A program made the translations under genes and the position numbers. DNA of 64,000 nt from the NCBI RefSeq assembly GCF_009709675.1, contig NZ_WMLB01000033.1, forward strand, positions 62,001-126,000. Reading direction: 5' to 3'. The notes beneath the pieces were generated by a model. The model was not told where the DNA came from, made no database searches, and saw nothing but the letters and a program-made list of their open reading frames with translations. The stretch's first letter is position 1; every line of letters begins with the position of its first letter. Positions 55,122 through 62,406 of the stretch are shown here, one piece after another. The DNA is from Agromyces bracchium. Lineage in GTDB: Bacteria > Actinomycetota > Actinomycetes > Actinomycetales > Microbacteriaceae.

Positions 55122-55973
55122 CTAGACGGCGAGCCCCGCTGCCGCCTCGCCGATGCGCTCGGCGGTCGCCGCGCGCTCGGGCCGCCCGTCGAGCTCGAAC
55201 CAGGTCGACGACAGCGCGCTCCACGCGACGAGCCAGTCGCGCAGGCGGCGGGCCTCGAATCCGGTCGCGTCGACGACGACCCCGAACTGCCGTGCGAGCC
55301 GTCCCGGCACGAGCGCGCGCTCGTGCGACGGGTTGCAGAGCAGGTTGCACACGTCGAACTCGGCGTCGCCGACGAGGCCCTTCGGGTCGATCGCGAGCCA
55401 GCCGCGCTCGCCGAAGTCGAGCACGTTGCCGTGGTGGAGGTCCCCGTGCAGCACGACGGGCTCGCGGCCGTCGTCGAACCGCCGCCGCGCGAGGTCGGCG
55501 CCCGCGCGGTGGAGCGGACCGAGTCCCTCGGCATGCGCGAACAACTGCCGGAACCAGTCCTCCAACGGCACGAGCGTCGGTGGATCGGGCAGGGCGAGCA
55601 CCCGATCGGTCTCGGCGTGCAGTCGCGCGGCGACGTCGCAGACGATGCGCGTCGCCGCGTCGTCCTCGCCCGCGCGGACCATCGAGACGAGGTCGCGCCG
55701 CCCCATGGCCCGCTCAATGAGCAGGGCCTGGTGGTCGCGGCGGAGGACGCGGACCGCACCGCGTCCGTCGAGCGCGGCGAGGAGGGCCGCGCCCCTGGCC
55801 TCCTCGGGCTCGTGCGCGATCTTCAGCATGGCGGCCGCGCCGTCCTCGGTGCGCACGGGGATCAGCCGGCTCGTCGTCGTGGTCGAGGGATCCCCGTCCG
55901 GCCGGAGCCGCCACCGCCGCAGCCAGGCGGCTTCGTCGGCTCGCCCGGGGTCCACCGGTCCGAGATCGCTCAC
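55122..55973 (-). CDS. APH(6)/hydroxyurea-kinase-family phosphotransferase
   Basis: 283-residue kinase fold of the aminoglycoside/hydroxyurea antibiotic resistance kinase type. Catalytic loop VVLHGDLHHGNVLDFG (Asp, Asn), metal-binding segment WLAIDPKGLVGDAEFD, and an N-lobe Lys in AAMLKIAHE. Relatives include streptomycin 6-kinases, but most chromosomal members have no proven resistance role. Starts at GTG; a GATACT box lies 6 bases upstream. Convergent with E2. Confidence 0.85.
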   Translation of the reverse strand: MSDLGPVDPGRADEAAWLRRWRLRPDGDPSTTTTSRLIPVRTEDGAAAMLKIAHEPEEARGAALLAALDGRGAVRVLRRDHQALLIERAMGRRDLVSMVRAGEDDAATRIVCDVAARLHAETDRVLALPDPPTLVPLEDWFRQLFAHAEGLGPLHRAGADLARRRFDDGREPVVLHGDLHHGNVLDFGERGWLAIDPKGLVGDAEFDVCNLLCNPSHERALVPGRLARQFGVVVDATGFEARRLRDWLVAWSALSSTWFELDGRPERAATAERIGEAAAGLAV

Positions 55974-56022
55974 CCGCCCAGTATCCCGGCGCGCGGGTCA
56001 CCACGACGTTAGGATCGGCCCC

Positions 56023-58089
56023 ATGTCGGACGACGCGGTGAAGCGGGCACAGGAGGCGGCGGAGGCCGCGGCGGCAGCGGCCGCGGCGCTGCAGGAGCAG
56101 GCCGCGGAGGCGATCCGCAAGGCCGAGGAGGCGGCAGCGCTCGCGAAGGCCGCGGCCGCGGCGGCGACGGATGCCACGTCGGCGACCCGTACGGCGGATG
56201 CCGCAACCGCTCCCGAATCGAAGGACACGACGGGTGCCGCGACCGCGCCGAGCACGACGGGTGCCGCAACCACTCCTGAATCGAAGGACACGACGGGTGC
56301 CGCGACCGCGGCGAGCACGAAAGATGCCCCAACCGTTCCTGAATCGAAGGACATCGCGGAGGCGTCCTTCGATTCAGGAACGAACGCGACAGAACCCCCC
56401 GTTCCGGCACCCGCGGCCGCCGATCCCACCGCACCCGCGGCATCCGCCCCGCCCGCAGCGGACGGCCCGCTCGACGCCGCCGAGGTCGACCGCATCCGCG
56501 CCGGCTACGCCTTCGAGGGTCCCGCGCTCGAGATGGGCGCGCTCGTCAACGGCGAGGCGATGCCCGACGTGCCCGTCCGCATCCCGCTCGCGATGACCAA
56601 CCGGCACGGCCTCGTCGCCGGCGCGACCGGAACGGGCAAGACCCGCACGCTCCAGGTGCTCGCCGAGCAGCTCGCGGCGGCCGGTGTCGCCGTGTTCGCG
56701 GCCGACATCAAGGGCGACCTCTCGGGCGTCGCGACGCCCGGCACGAGCAGCGAGAAGCTGCTGAAGCGCACCGACGGCATCGGGCAGGCGTGGGAGGCGG
56801 CGAGCTTCCCGACCGAGTTCTTCTCGCTCGGCGGCGTCGGCCGGGGCGTCCCGATCCGCGCGACGATCTCGGGCTTCGGCCCGCTACTGCTCAGCAAGGT
56901 GCTCGGCCTCAACGAGACGCAGGAGTCGAGCCTCGGCCTCGTCTTCCACTACGCGAACAAGAACGGATTGGCGCTCCTCGACCTCGACGACCTGCGCGCC
57001 GTGCTCGCGTACCTCGTGAGCGACGAGGGCAAGGGCGAGCTCGAGGGGCTCGGCGGCCTGTCGAAGGCGACGGTGGGCGTCATCCTGCGCGAGCTCATCG
57101 CGTTCGCCGACCAGGGCGCCGACGTCTTCTTCGGCGAGCCCGAGATCGACACGGCCGAGTTCCTCCGCACGGCGGCCGACGGGCGCGGGGTCATCAGCCT
57201 CCTCGAGGTGCCGGGCGTCGCCGACAAGCCCGCGCTGTACTCGACCTTCCTCATGTGGTTGCTCGCCGACCTGTACGGCGGCCTGCCGGAGGTGGGCGAC
57301 CTCGACCAGCCCAAGCTCGTGTTCTTCTTCGACGAGGCGCACCTGCTCTTCCGCGACGCGTCGAAGGAGTTCCTCGCGCAGGTGGTGCAGACCGTGCGGC
57401 TCATCCGCTCGAAGGGCGTCGGCGTCTTCTTCGTCACGCAGACCCCGAAGGACGTGCCGGGCGACGTGCTCGCACAGCTCGGCTCGCGCGTGCAGCACCA
57501 GCTGCGCGCGTTCACGCCCGATGACGCGAAGGCGCTCCGCGCGACCGTCTCGACGTACCCGAACTCGGGCTACGACCTCGAGGAGACCCTCACCGTGCTC
57601 GGCACGGGCGAGGCGATCGTGACCGTCATGAACGAGAAGGGCGCTCCGAGCCCGGTCGCCTGGACGCGGCTGCGCGCGCCGCAGGCCTCGATGTCGCCGA
57701 GTGCGGATGCCGCGATCGACGCCGCCGTCGCGGCATCCCCCCTCACCGCGAAGTACGGCACGGCGATCGACCGTGAATCCGCGCACGAGCTGCTGACCAA
57801 GCGGATGGCGGATGCCGCGGCCGCAGCGGACGCGGCCGAGGCCGCCGAGGCGAAGGTGAAGGCCGACGCCGAGTACGCGAAGATGCAGGCGAAGATCGAG
57901 GCCGACCAGGCGAAGGCCGAGAAGAAGGCGCAGGCCGAGTACGACCGGCTCATCAAGCAGACCTCCTCAAGCTCGCGCTCGCGGACCCCGCAGCGGTCGG
58001 CGCTCGAGGAAGTGCTCGGCTCGAAGACCACGCAGAAGGTGATCACGCAGGTGCTCACGGGTCTGTTCGGCATGGCGAAGCGGAAGTGA
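56023..58089 (+). CDS. HerA-like ATPase of the DUF853 family
   Basis: 688-residue cytoplasmic P-loop ATPase. Walker A GATGTGKTRT (200-207 core), Walker B KLVFFFDEAHLLF near 435, then RLIRSKGVGVFFVTQTPKDVPGDVLAQLGSRVQHQLRAFTPDD, all diagnostic of DUF853. The N-terminal 150 residues are unusual: an Ala/Glu/Lys coiled coil (1-48) and a Thr/Ala-rich stretch built from repeats of PESKD-TTGAATA. A charged coiled coil lies near 610-650. TAGGAT 7 bases before the ATG suggests a leaderless start. Function in DNA translocation or repair is inferred only from the family. Confidence 0.9.
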   Translation: MSDDAVKRAQEAAEAAAAAAAALQEQAAEAIRKAEEAAALAKAAAAAATDATSATRTADAATAPESKDTTGAATAPSTTGAATTPESKDTTGAATAASTKDAPTVPESKDIAEASFDSGTNATEPPVPAPAAADPTAPAASAPPAADGPLDAAEVDRIRAGYAFEGPALEMGALVNGEAMPDVPVRIPLAMTNRHGLVAGATGTGKTRTLQVLAEQLAAAGVAVFAADIKGDLSGVATPGTSSEKLLKRTDGIGQAWEAASFPTEFFSLGGVGRGVPIRATISGFGPLLLSKVLGLNETQESSLGLVFHYANKNGLALLDLDDLRAVLAYLVSDEGKGELEGLGGLSKATVGVILRELIAFADQGADVFFGEPEIDTAEFLRTAADGRGVISLLEVPGVADKPALYSTFLMWLLADLYGGLPEVGDLDQPKLVFFFDEAHLLFRDASKEFLAQVVQTVRLIRSKGVGVFFVTQTPKDVPGDVLAQLGSRVQHQLRAFTPDDAKALRATVSTYPNSGYDLEETLTVLGTGEAIVTVMNEKGAPSPVAWTRLRAPQASMSPSADAAIDAAVAASPLTAKYGTAIDRESAHELLTKRMADAAAAADAAEAAEAKVKADAEYAKMQAKIEADQAKAEKKAQAEYDRLIKQTSSSSRSRTPQRSALEEVLGSKTTQKVITQVLTGLFGMAKRK
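56211..56352 (+). repeat. In-frame tandem repeats in the DUF853 N-terminus
   Basis: Three copies of GAATCGAAGGACA begin at about 56215, 56278 and 56341, a 63-base period. The first two continue together through CGACGGGTGCCGCGACCGCG. The period keeps the frame and encodes PESKDTTGAATA-type units, so the repeat can expand without breaking the gene. Confidence 0.75.
56334..56382. repeat. 19-bp perfect inverted repeat inside the DUF853 gene
   Basis: CGTTCCTGAATCGAAGGAC (56334-56352) and GTCCTTCGATTCAGGAACG (56364-56382) are perfect complements with an 11-base spacer. The left arm is the third tandem unit, the right arm an inverted copy of it, encoding SFDSGTN in the same frame. It can form a stem stronger than typical terminators within the coding sequence. 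Confidence 0.85.
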
Positions 58090-58727
58090 ATCCGGCCGAG
58101 GAGGCCGTGAGTGAGCCGGTCATCCGCCCGTACCGCGCCGCGGACCGGGCCGCCGTCGCCGAGGTGTGCCTGCGCACGGCCGCCGCGGGCGGCGATGCCA
58201 CCGGCGTCTATTCCGACGACGCGCTCATGCCGGAGGTCTACGCGATGCCCTACGTCGACTTCGCGCCCGATCTCGCCTTCGTCGTCGAACTCGACGGTCG
58301 CGTCGCCGGGTACGTGCTCGGCATCGCCGACACCGCCGAGTTCATCGACTGGTACGCGCGCGAGTGGGCGCCGGGATTCCGGGCGAGGCACCCGCTCGCG
58401 GGCCCGCCCACCGCGCATCGCCCGGCGTACTCGGAGGCGCAGCTCATCGCGGACGGCGGCGACGCCGAGCGAATGCGGATCCCCGAGCTCGAGGACTACC
58501 CGGCGCACCTGCACATCGACCTGCTGCCCGAATTGCAGGGTCGAGGACTCGGTCGCCGTCTGATCGACCGGCTCCGCGCCGCGCTGGCCGAGCGCGGCGT
58601 TCCCGCGCTGCATCTCGGGATCGACGCGGCGAACGTCGGCGCTCGCGCGTTCTACGAACGGCTCGGCTTCCACGAACTGCCCTCGAGCCGACCGGACGTT
58701 CCGCGCTTCGGCATCGCGACGCACTGA
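58086..58727 (+). CDS. GNAT-family N-acetyltransferase
   Basis: 213-residue acyltransferase. CoA-binding motif LHIDLLPELQGRGLGRRLIDRLR and the C-terminal ALHLGIDAANVGARAFYERLGFHEL are typical; an insert around residues 85-120 (WAPGFRARHPLAGPPTAHRP) resembles bacterial histone-acetyltransferase-like/O-GlcNAcase-associated GNATs. GTGA overlap with DUF853 upstream indicates co-expression. Substrate unknown. Confidence 0.85.
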   Translation: MNPAEEAVSEPVIRPYRAADRAAVAEVCLRTAAAGGDATGVYSDDALMPEVYAMPYVDFAPDLAFVVELDGRVAGYVLGIADTAEFIDWYAREWAPGFRARHPLAGPPTAHRPAYSEAQLIADGGDAERMRIPELEDYPAHLHIDLLPELQGRGLGRRLIDRLRAALAERGVPALHLGIDAANVGARAFYERLGFHELPSSRPDVPRFGIATH

Positions 58728-58761
58728 GACCCGGGCCGGGCCGACCGCCGCCGCCGACGAG

Positions 58762-59379
58762 TCAGCTGCGAAGCCCGCGCCCCTCGAACCAGTAGAGCAG
58801 GTGCGGGTCCGACGCCCGGAGTTCGGTCAGCGTCACCGGCTCGGTGCGGACGGTCTCCTCGAGCTCGAGGATCTCGGCGATCGTGTCGAGCGAGTGATCG
58901 TCCCAGAACGTGCCCCGCATGCGGAAGAGGCACGTGCCGTCGGCATCGACGACGAACAGCTGCTGGACGGTCTCGAGCGTGTCGCCCCGGTACGTGTCGA
59001 TGCGGAGCACCTCGGCCATGTCGCGACGGGCGACGCTGTGGATGCGCCCCAGGAACCCGCGCTCGACGATGCCGTGCGGACTGACGACGACCTCGGTCCG
59101 CTGGTAGCTGATGTACGCGGCGACGCCGAGGGCGGCGAGCACGACGACGACCGCCGCCGTCAGCCCCACCGCGGCACTCCCGAACGGGGAGACGAGCCAG
59201 GCGACCGTGAGGATCACGGGCACCAAGAGGGCGACCAGCGGGAGCCCCACGGCCCGAGTCAAGGAGCGACGGGGTCTCAGGGTGAGTACCCTGAGACCCC
59301 CGCCCCCTGCCTGGCCGATGCGGGATTCCCCTGCGTCCCCGTATCCCGTTCTCATCGCTGCCACAGACATCGGAACCAT
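58762..59379 (-). CDS. PH-domain-like membrane protein (start uncertain)
   Basis: Up to 205 residues. Two adjacent hydrophobic helices (about 43-62 and 67-90) precede a soluble domain beginning ISYQRTEVVVSPHGIVERGFLGRIHSVARRDMAEV, the look of bacterial PH (YdbT/DUF2581-like) domains. The first 30 codons contain a perfect 13-bp inverted repeat and no membrane or domain feature, so the true start may be downstream of 59271. No Shine-Dalgarno sequence is seen before ATG 59379 or 59355. Confidence 0.6.
   Translation of the reverse strand: MVPMSVAAMRTGYGDAGESRIGQAGGGGLRVLTLRPRRSLTRAVGLPLVALLVPVILTVAWLVSPFGSAAVGLTAAVVVVLAALGVAAYISYQRTEVVVSPHGIVERGFLGRIHSVARRDMAEVLRIDTYRGDTLETVQQLFVVDADGTCLFRMRGTFWDDHSLDTIAEILELEETVRTEPVTLTELRASDPHLLYWFEGRGLRS
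59271..59300. repeat. 13-bp perfect inverted repeat near the PH-domain gene start
   Basis: GGGGTCTCAGGGT (59271-59283) and ACCCTGAGACCCC (59288-59300) with a GAGT loop. It lies either in the first codons or in the leader of the minus-strand gene, and could be a regulatory hairpin. Confidence 0.6.
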
Positions 59380-59461
59380 GATGTTCCGGCGACGGCGATG
59401 CCGCTATTCGGCATTAAGGGGGACTTGCGCCCGGCCGATCGGGCGTACTCGGATCTTCTCC

Positions 59462-60043
59462 TCAGGACACGGCGGGGAGCACCGCCGCGCAGAAGTCGTC
59501 GGTGCGGCCGGTCGAGCCCTTCACGACGCCGAGGAACTCGAGGAACTCGTCATCGGACGGGTCGGCGATGTCGTCGCCGTAGTCGATCAGCAACTCGTAC
59601 CGCACCTGGCCCGGGTTGCGCGCGATGGCCTTGCCCGACTCGTCGTAGACGTTCGCACTGCCGGTCCCGAGCACGAGGATGGTCATGGTGCCGTCGCCGT
59701 TGTCGGTGATCTTGAGATCCTTGTCGACCGTCTTGCCGGTCTCGGTGACGGTCCCGCCCGGACCCGTGTAGGTGCCGTGGAACTCGATGTTGGCCATCCA
59801 GTACGGTGCCGTCCCCGGCTTCCGCGAGTTGAACAGCACGTGGATCTCGCGCAGGAACTCGACCTCGACGGTGATGCCGGCATCGCAGAAGTTCTCGTCG
59901 GTGAACGACTCCTCCTCGACGAACCGGATATTCTCGAGCGGCTTCGCCATGGCGGGCGGGGCGGCGAGCAGCGACGCCGCGAACGCGGCGGCGGCGGTGG
60001 CGGCGATCACGCCGCGACGGTGGAGCGGGGTGGATGCGGACAC
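59462..60043 (-). CDS. Secreted protein of unknown function
   Basis: 193 residues. The N-terminus has HRRG followed by a 20-residue hydrophobic Ala-rich stretch and an AMA-K cleavage site near residue 33: an export signal, possibly Tat because of the twin Arg. The mature part is about 160 residues with FHGTYTGPGGTVTETGKTVDKD and GDGTMTILVLGTGSANVYD, suggesting a beta-sandwich. Two Cys (ENFCDAG and DDFCAAV) probably form a disulfide joining both ends. Starts at GTG after AGGAAGGGGA. I do not recognise the family. Confidence 0.75.
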   Translation of the reverse strand: MSASTPLHRRGVIAATAAAAFAASLLAAPPAMAKPLENIRFVEEESFTDENFCDAGITVEVEFLREIHVLFNSRKPGTAPYWMANIEFHGTYTGPGGTVTETGKTVDKDLKITDNGDGTMTILVLGTGSANVYDESGKAIARNPGQVRYELLIDYGDDIADPSDDEFLEFLGVVKGSTGRTDDFCAAVLPAVS

Positions 60044-60164
60044 GGATTCCCCTTCCTGTCGCGCGCGACGCTCGTGGCGTCGCCGCGCAGCGGCGTCCGG
60101 GCTGGCGGAATCATCCCGTATACGGGTGCGATGCGGCGACGCCCGTTCGGGGGCGGAAATGGCA

Positions 60165-60191
60165 GAACCCCCGGCGCGGGTCCGGGGGTTC
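60165..60191 (-). terminator. Terminator downstream of tRNA-Ser
   Basis: GAACCCCCGG (60165-60174) and CCGGGGGTTC (60182-60191) pair perfectly over 10 bases with a 7-base loop. On the minus strand it follows the tRNA gene and the truncated copy. Confidence 0.65.
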
Positions 60192-60195
60192 GGCG

Positions 60196-60231
60196 ATGTT
60201 CACTTGGCGGAGGATGGGGGATTCGAACCCC
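60196..60231 (-). repeat. Truncated duplicate of the tRNA-Ser 3' end (36-bp direct repeat)
   Basis: Bases 60196-60231 are identical to 60255-60290. The repeat covers the T-loop arm, acceptor 3' strand, CCA and 9 bases beyond of tRNA-Ser. The 23 bases between the copies are not tRNA-like. A duplicated tRNA 3' end is the hallmark of an integrase attachment site; no integrase or island is left between the copies. Confidence 0.75.
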
Positions 60232-60263
60232 GTTGTGGGTGCTGCGCGTCACCCATGTTCACT

Positions 60264-60351
60264 TGGCGGAGGATGGGGGATTCGAACCCCCGAGGGCTTT
60301 CACCCAACACGCTTTCCAAGCGTGCGCCATAGGCCACTAGGCGAATCCTCC
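60264..60351 (-). tRNA. tRNA-Ser (anticodon GGA)
   Basis: Minus-strand 88-base gene including an encoded CCA. Acceptor GGAGGAT pairs with ATCCTCC; the anticodon loop CTTGGAAAG gives GGA (60315-60317); a long variable arm and the T-loop GGTTCGAATCC are present. The SRP RNA gene lies immediately upstream. Confidence 0.95.
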
Positions 60352-60353
60352 TG

Positions 60354-60444
60354 GGACCCCTCACGCACCCGCCAGAGCCCGGTTACCCTTGCTGCGTTTC
60401 CGCCCTGGGGGAGTTGGCCTGGATGGCGCCACGTGAGGAGCCTC
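60354..60444 (-). ncRNA. ffs: Small signal recognition particle RNA (4.5S type)
   Basis: Minus strand, ends approximate. It contains the conserved SRP domain-IV core GGAAACGCAGCAAGG with the asymmetric loop, flanked by CCAGGCCAACTCCCCCAGGGC and TAACCGGGCTCTGG. The outer stem pairs CCTCACG with CGTGAGG. The RNA binds Ffh for cotranslational membrane targeting. It precedes tRNA-Ser by about two bases. Confidence 0.88.
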
Positions 60445-60451
60445 GGACAGT

Positions 60452-61414
60452 CTACCCGAGGGAACGGGCGCGTCGAACCGCGAGGTACGCGTCGAACGCC
60501 TCGCGGCTGGTCCGCTCGGGCGAGTAGCCGAGCACGCGCTTGAGGCGCGTGTTGTCGAGCACCGGCCGGTAGCGCAGGAATCCGACGCGCTCGGGACCGT
60601 GGACGGTGAGACGCAGTGCGTGACCGACGCGCAGCACCGCGGTGAGCAGTCGCGCGGACACGGTCACGGTGGGCTTGCCGAGGGCGTCCGCGATCTCGGT
60701 CACGGTCACTCGCCCGTCGCCCGCGACGTTGAACGCGCCCGTCACGTCGCCGGTCGCGCCGCGGACGATCGCGCCGACCACGTCGTCGACCCACACGAAC
60801 ACGAACGGGCTCTCCGAGCCCGCGATGCGCAGGATGCGCCTGGCCTCCCAGAGCGCCGTGATCTGGTTCGCGACGGTCGGCCCCAGGATCGTGCCGATGC
60901 GGAGCACGACCTGGCCGAGCTCGGGGTGCCGGGCCCGGTAGTCGGCGAGCAGCTCCTCGACGAGTCGCTTGTGCCGCGAGTAGCTGAACTCCTGGTTGCC
61001 GCGGATGGGGTCGTCCTCGGTCAGCCACTCGGGGTTGTCGGCGTGGTAGCCGTAGGCGGCGCCCGACGACGACACGACGATCCGGGTCACACCGCCCGCG
61101 ACGGCGGCCTCGAGCACGTTCCGCGTGCCCTCGACGTCGACGCGGTACTCGACCTCCTCGCTGAGGCCCCCAGGGTTCACGATGGCGGCGAGGTGCACGA
61201 TCGTGTCGATCGCGTGGCGTTCGATGACGGCGGCGAGGGCCGCGGCATCCGTCACGTCGCACCGCTCGACGATGACGCCTTCGGGCGCGGATGCCGCGGG
61301 CGGGCGCACGTCGCCCGAGACGACCAGCTCGACGTCCGGGTCCCAGGCGAGGGCGCGGACCGCGTTCGAGCCGAGGAACCCGCTGCCGCCGGTGACCAGG
61401 ATGCGCCGGCTCAC
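60452..61414 (-). CDS. NAD-dependent epimerase/dehydratase family protein
   Basis: 320-residue extended SDR. Rossmann motif RILVTGGSGFLGSNAVRAL, VSSSGAAYGY (catalytic Ser/Thr region) and FSYSRHKRLVEEL, where the expected YxxxK is YSRHK. FVFVWVDDVVGAIVRG and FNVAGDGRVTV are typical for nucleoside-sugar-epimerase-like proteins. GTG start overlaps the stop of the upstream transporter gene (GTGA). Substrate not predictable. Confidence 0.87.
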   Translation of the reverse strand: MSRRILVTGGSGFLGSNAVRALAWDPDVELVVSGDVRPPAASAPEGVIVERCDVTDAAALAAVIERHAIDTIVHLAAIVNPGGLSEEVEYRVDVEGTRNVLEAAVAGGVTRIVVSSSGAAYGYHADNPEWLTEDDPIRGNQEFSYSRHKRLVEELLADYRARHPELGQVVLRIGTILGPTVANQITALWEARRILRIAGSESPFVFVWVDDVVGAIVRGATGDVTGAFNVAGDGRVTVTEIADALGKPTVTVSARLLTAVLRVGHALRLTVHGPERVGFLRYRPVLDNTRLKRVLGYSPERTSREAFDAYLAVRRARSLG

Positions 61415-62406
61415 GACGCCGTCCCGGAGGCGGTCGCCGGGCCGGCCGCGGCATCGGGCGCGACGTCGCCGTCGGCCGACGAGTCCGTGTCGCGGCCGGC
61501 CGCGGCATCCGCTCGCCTGGTGCGCCGCGCCCAGACCGTCGCGAGCGCGAGCCCGGCGATGATGTCCCAGATGCCCCACCAGCCGGCGACGATCGCCATG
61601 CCGCCGATCCCGCCGAAGAACGAGAAGACGAGGCCGAGGCCGAGGCCGGCGTTGCGGATGCCGACCTCGAACGTGATCGCCTTGCGGTCGCGCACGCCGA
61701 GCCCGCCGATGCGGGCGCTGGCGTAGCCGAGGCCGAGCGCGATCGCGTCGTGCAGGAACACGGCGAGGAGGACCACGCCGATGTACGCCATGAAGATCGC
61801 CCAGTTGCCCACGAGCGCGGCGACGATGAAGCCGACGAGCGCGAGCAGGCTGATCCAGCGCGCGTACGGCTGCACGCGGGCCGCGAAGCGCGGCCAGAGC
61901 GCTCGGATGAGGAAGCCCGCGATGAAGGGCAACCCGATGATGAGGAAGATGTCGAGCAGCATCTGCCAGCCGTCAAGGCTGACGGCCCGCACGAGCTCCG
62001 ACGCCTTCGGGTGGATGCCGCCCCAGAACGCGATGCTGAGCGGCAGCACGAAGATGTAGATCACGTTCGCGACCGCGGTCATCGACACCGACAGCGCGAC
62101 GTTGCCGCGTGCGCGGTAGGTCAGCACCTGCGAGATGTTGCCCGGCGGGCAGGCGGCGACGAGCAGCATGCCGAGCGCGACGGAGGCCTGCACGTCGAGC
62201 AGGAGCGTGAGCCCGAACGTGACCGCGGGCAGCAGGATGACCTGCGCGAGGAGCGCGATGAGCATCGCCTTCGGCGCACGCGCGACCGCGCGGAAGTCGG
62301 CCGGCGAGGTGTCGAGCGCGATGCCGAACATGATGAAGCCGAGCACGACGTTCAGGGCGATCATCGAGCCGGGCGCGAAGTTGAGGACGACGTCGTCGAT
62401 GTTCAT
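61411..62406 (-). CDS. Bile acid:sodium symporter family protein
   Basis: 331-residue membrane protein with about ten helices. SBF-family motifs: ACPPGNISQVLTYRARGNVALSVSMTAV (the crossover helix) and FEVGIRNAGLGLGLVFSFF. The C-terminal 30 residues are a hydrophilic Ala/Asp tail. Substrates of bacterial members include organic anions and sulfonates; the bound monooxygenase gene (ATGA overlap) suggests import of its substrate (inference). Confidence 0.87.
   Translation of the reverse strand: MNIDDVVLNFAPGSMIALNVVLGFIMFGIALDTSPADFRAVARAPKAMLIALLAQVILLPAVTFGLTLLLDVQASVALGMLLVAACPPGNISQVLTYRARGNVALSVSMTAVANVIYIFVLPLSIAFWGGIHPKASELVRAVSLDGWQMLLDIFLIIGLPFIAGFLIRALWPRFAARVQPYARWISLLALVGFIVAALVGNWAIFMAYIGVVLLAVFLHDAIALGLGYASARIGGLGVRDRKAITFEVGIRNAGLGLGLVFSFFGGIGGMAIVAGWWGIWDIIAGLALATVWARRTRRADAAAGRDTDSSADGDVAPDAAAGPATASGTAS

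Noticed and set aside
59371-59388. SOS box (LexA site) at the PH-domain gene start
   Set aside because: CGGAAC-N6-GTTCCG has a six-base spacer, whereas the actinobacterial LexA site needs GAAC-N4-GTTC.
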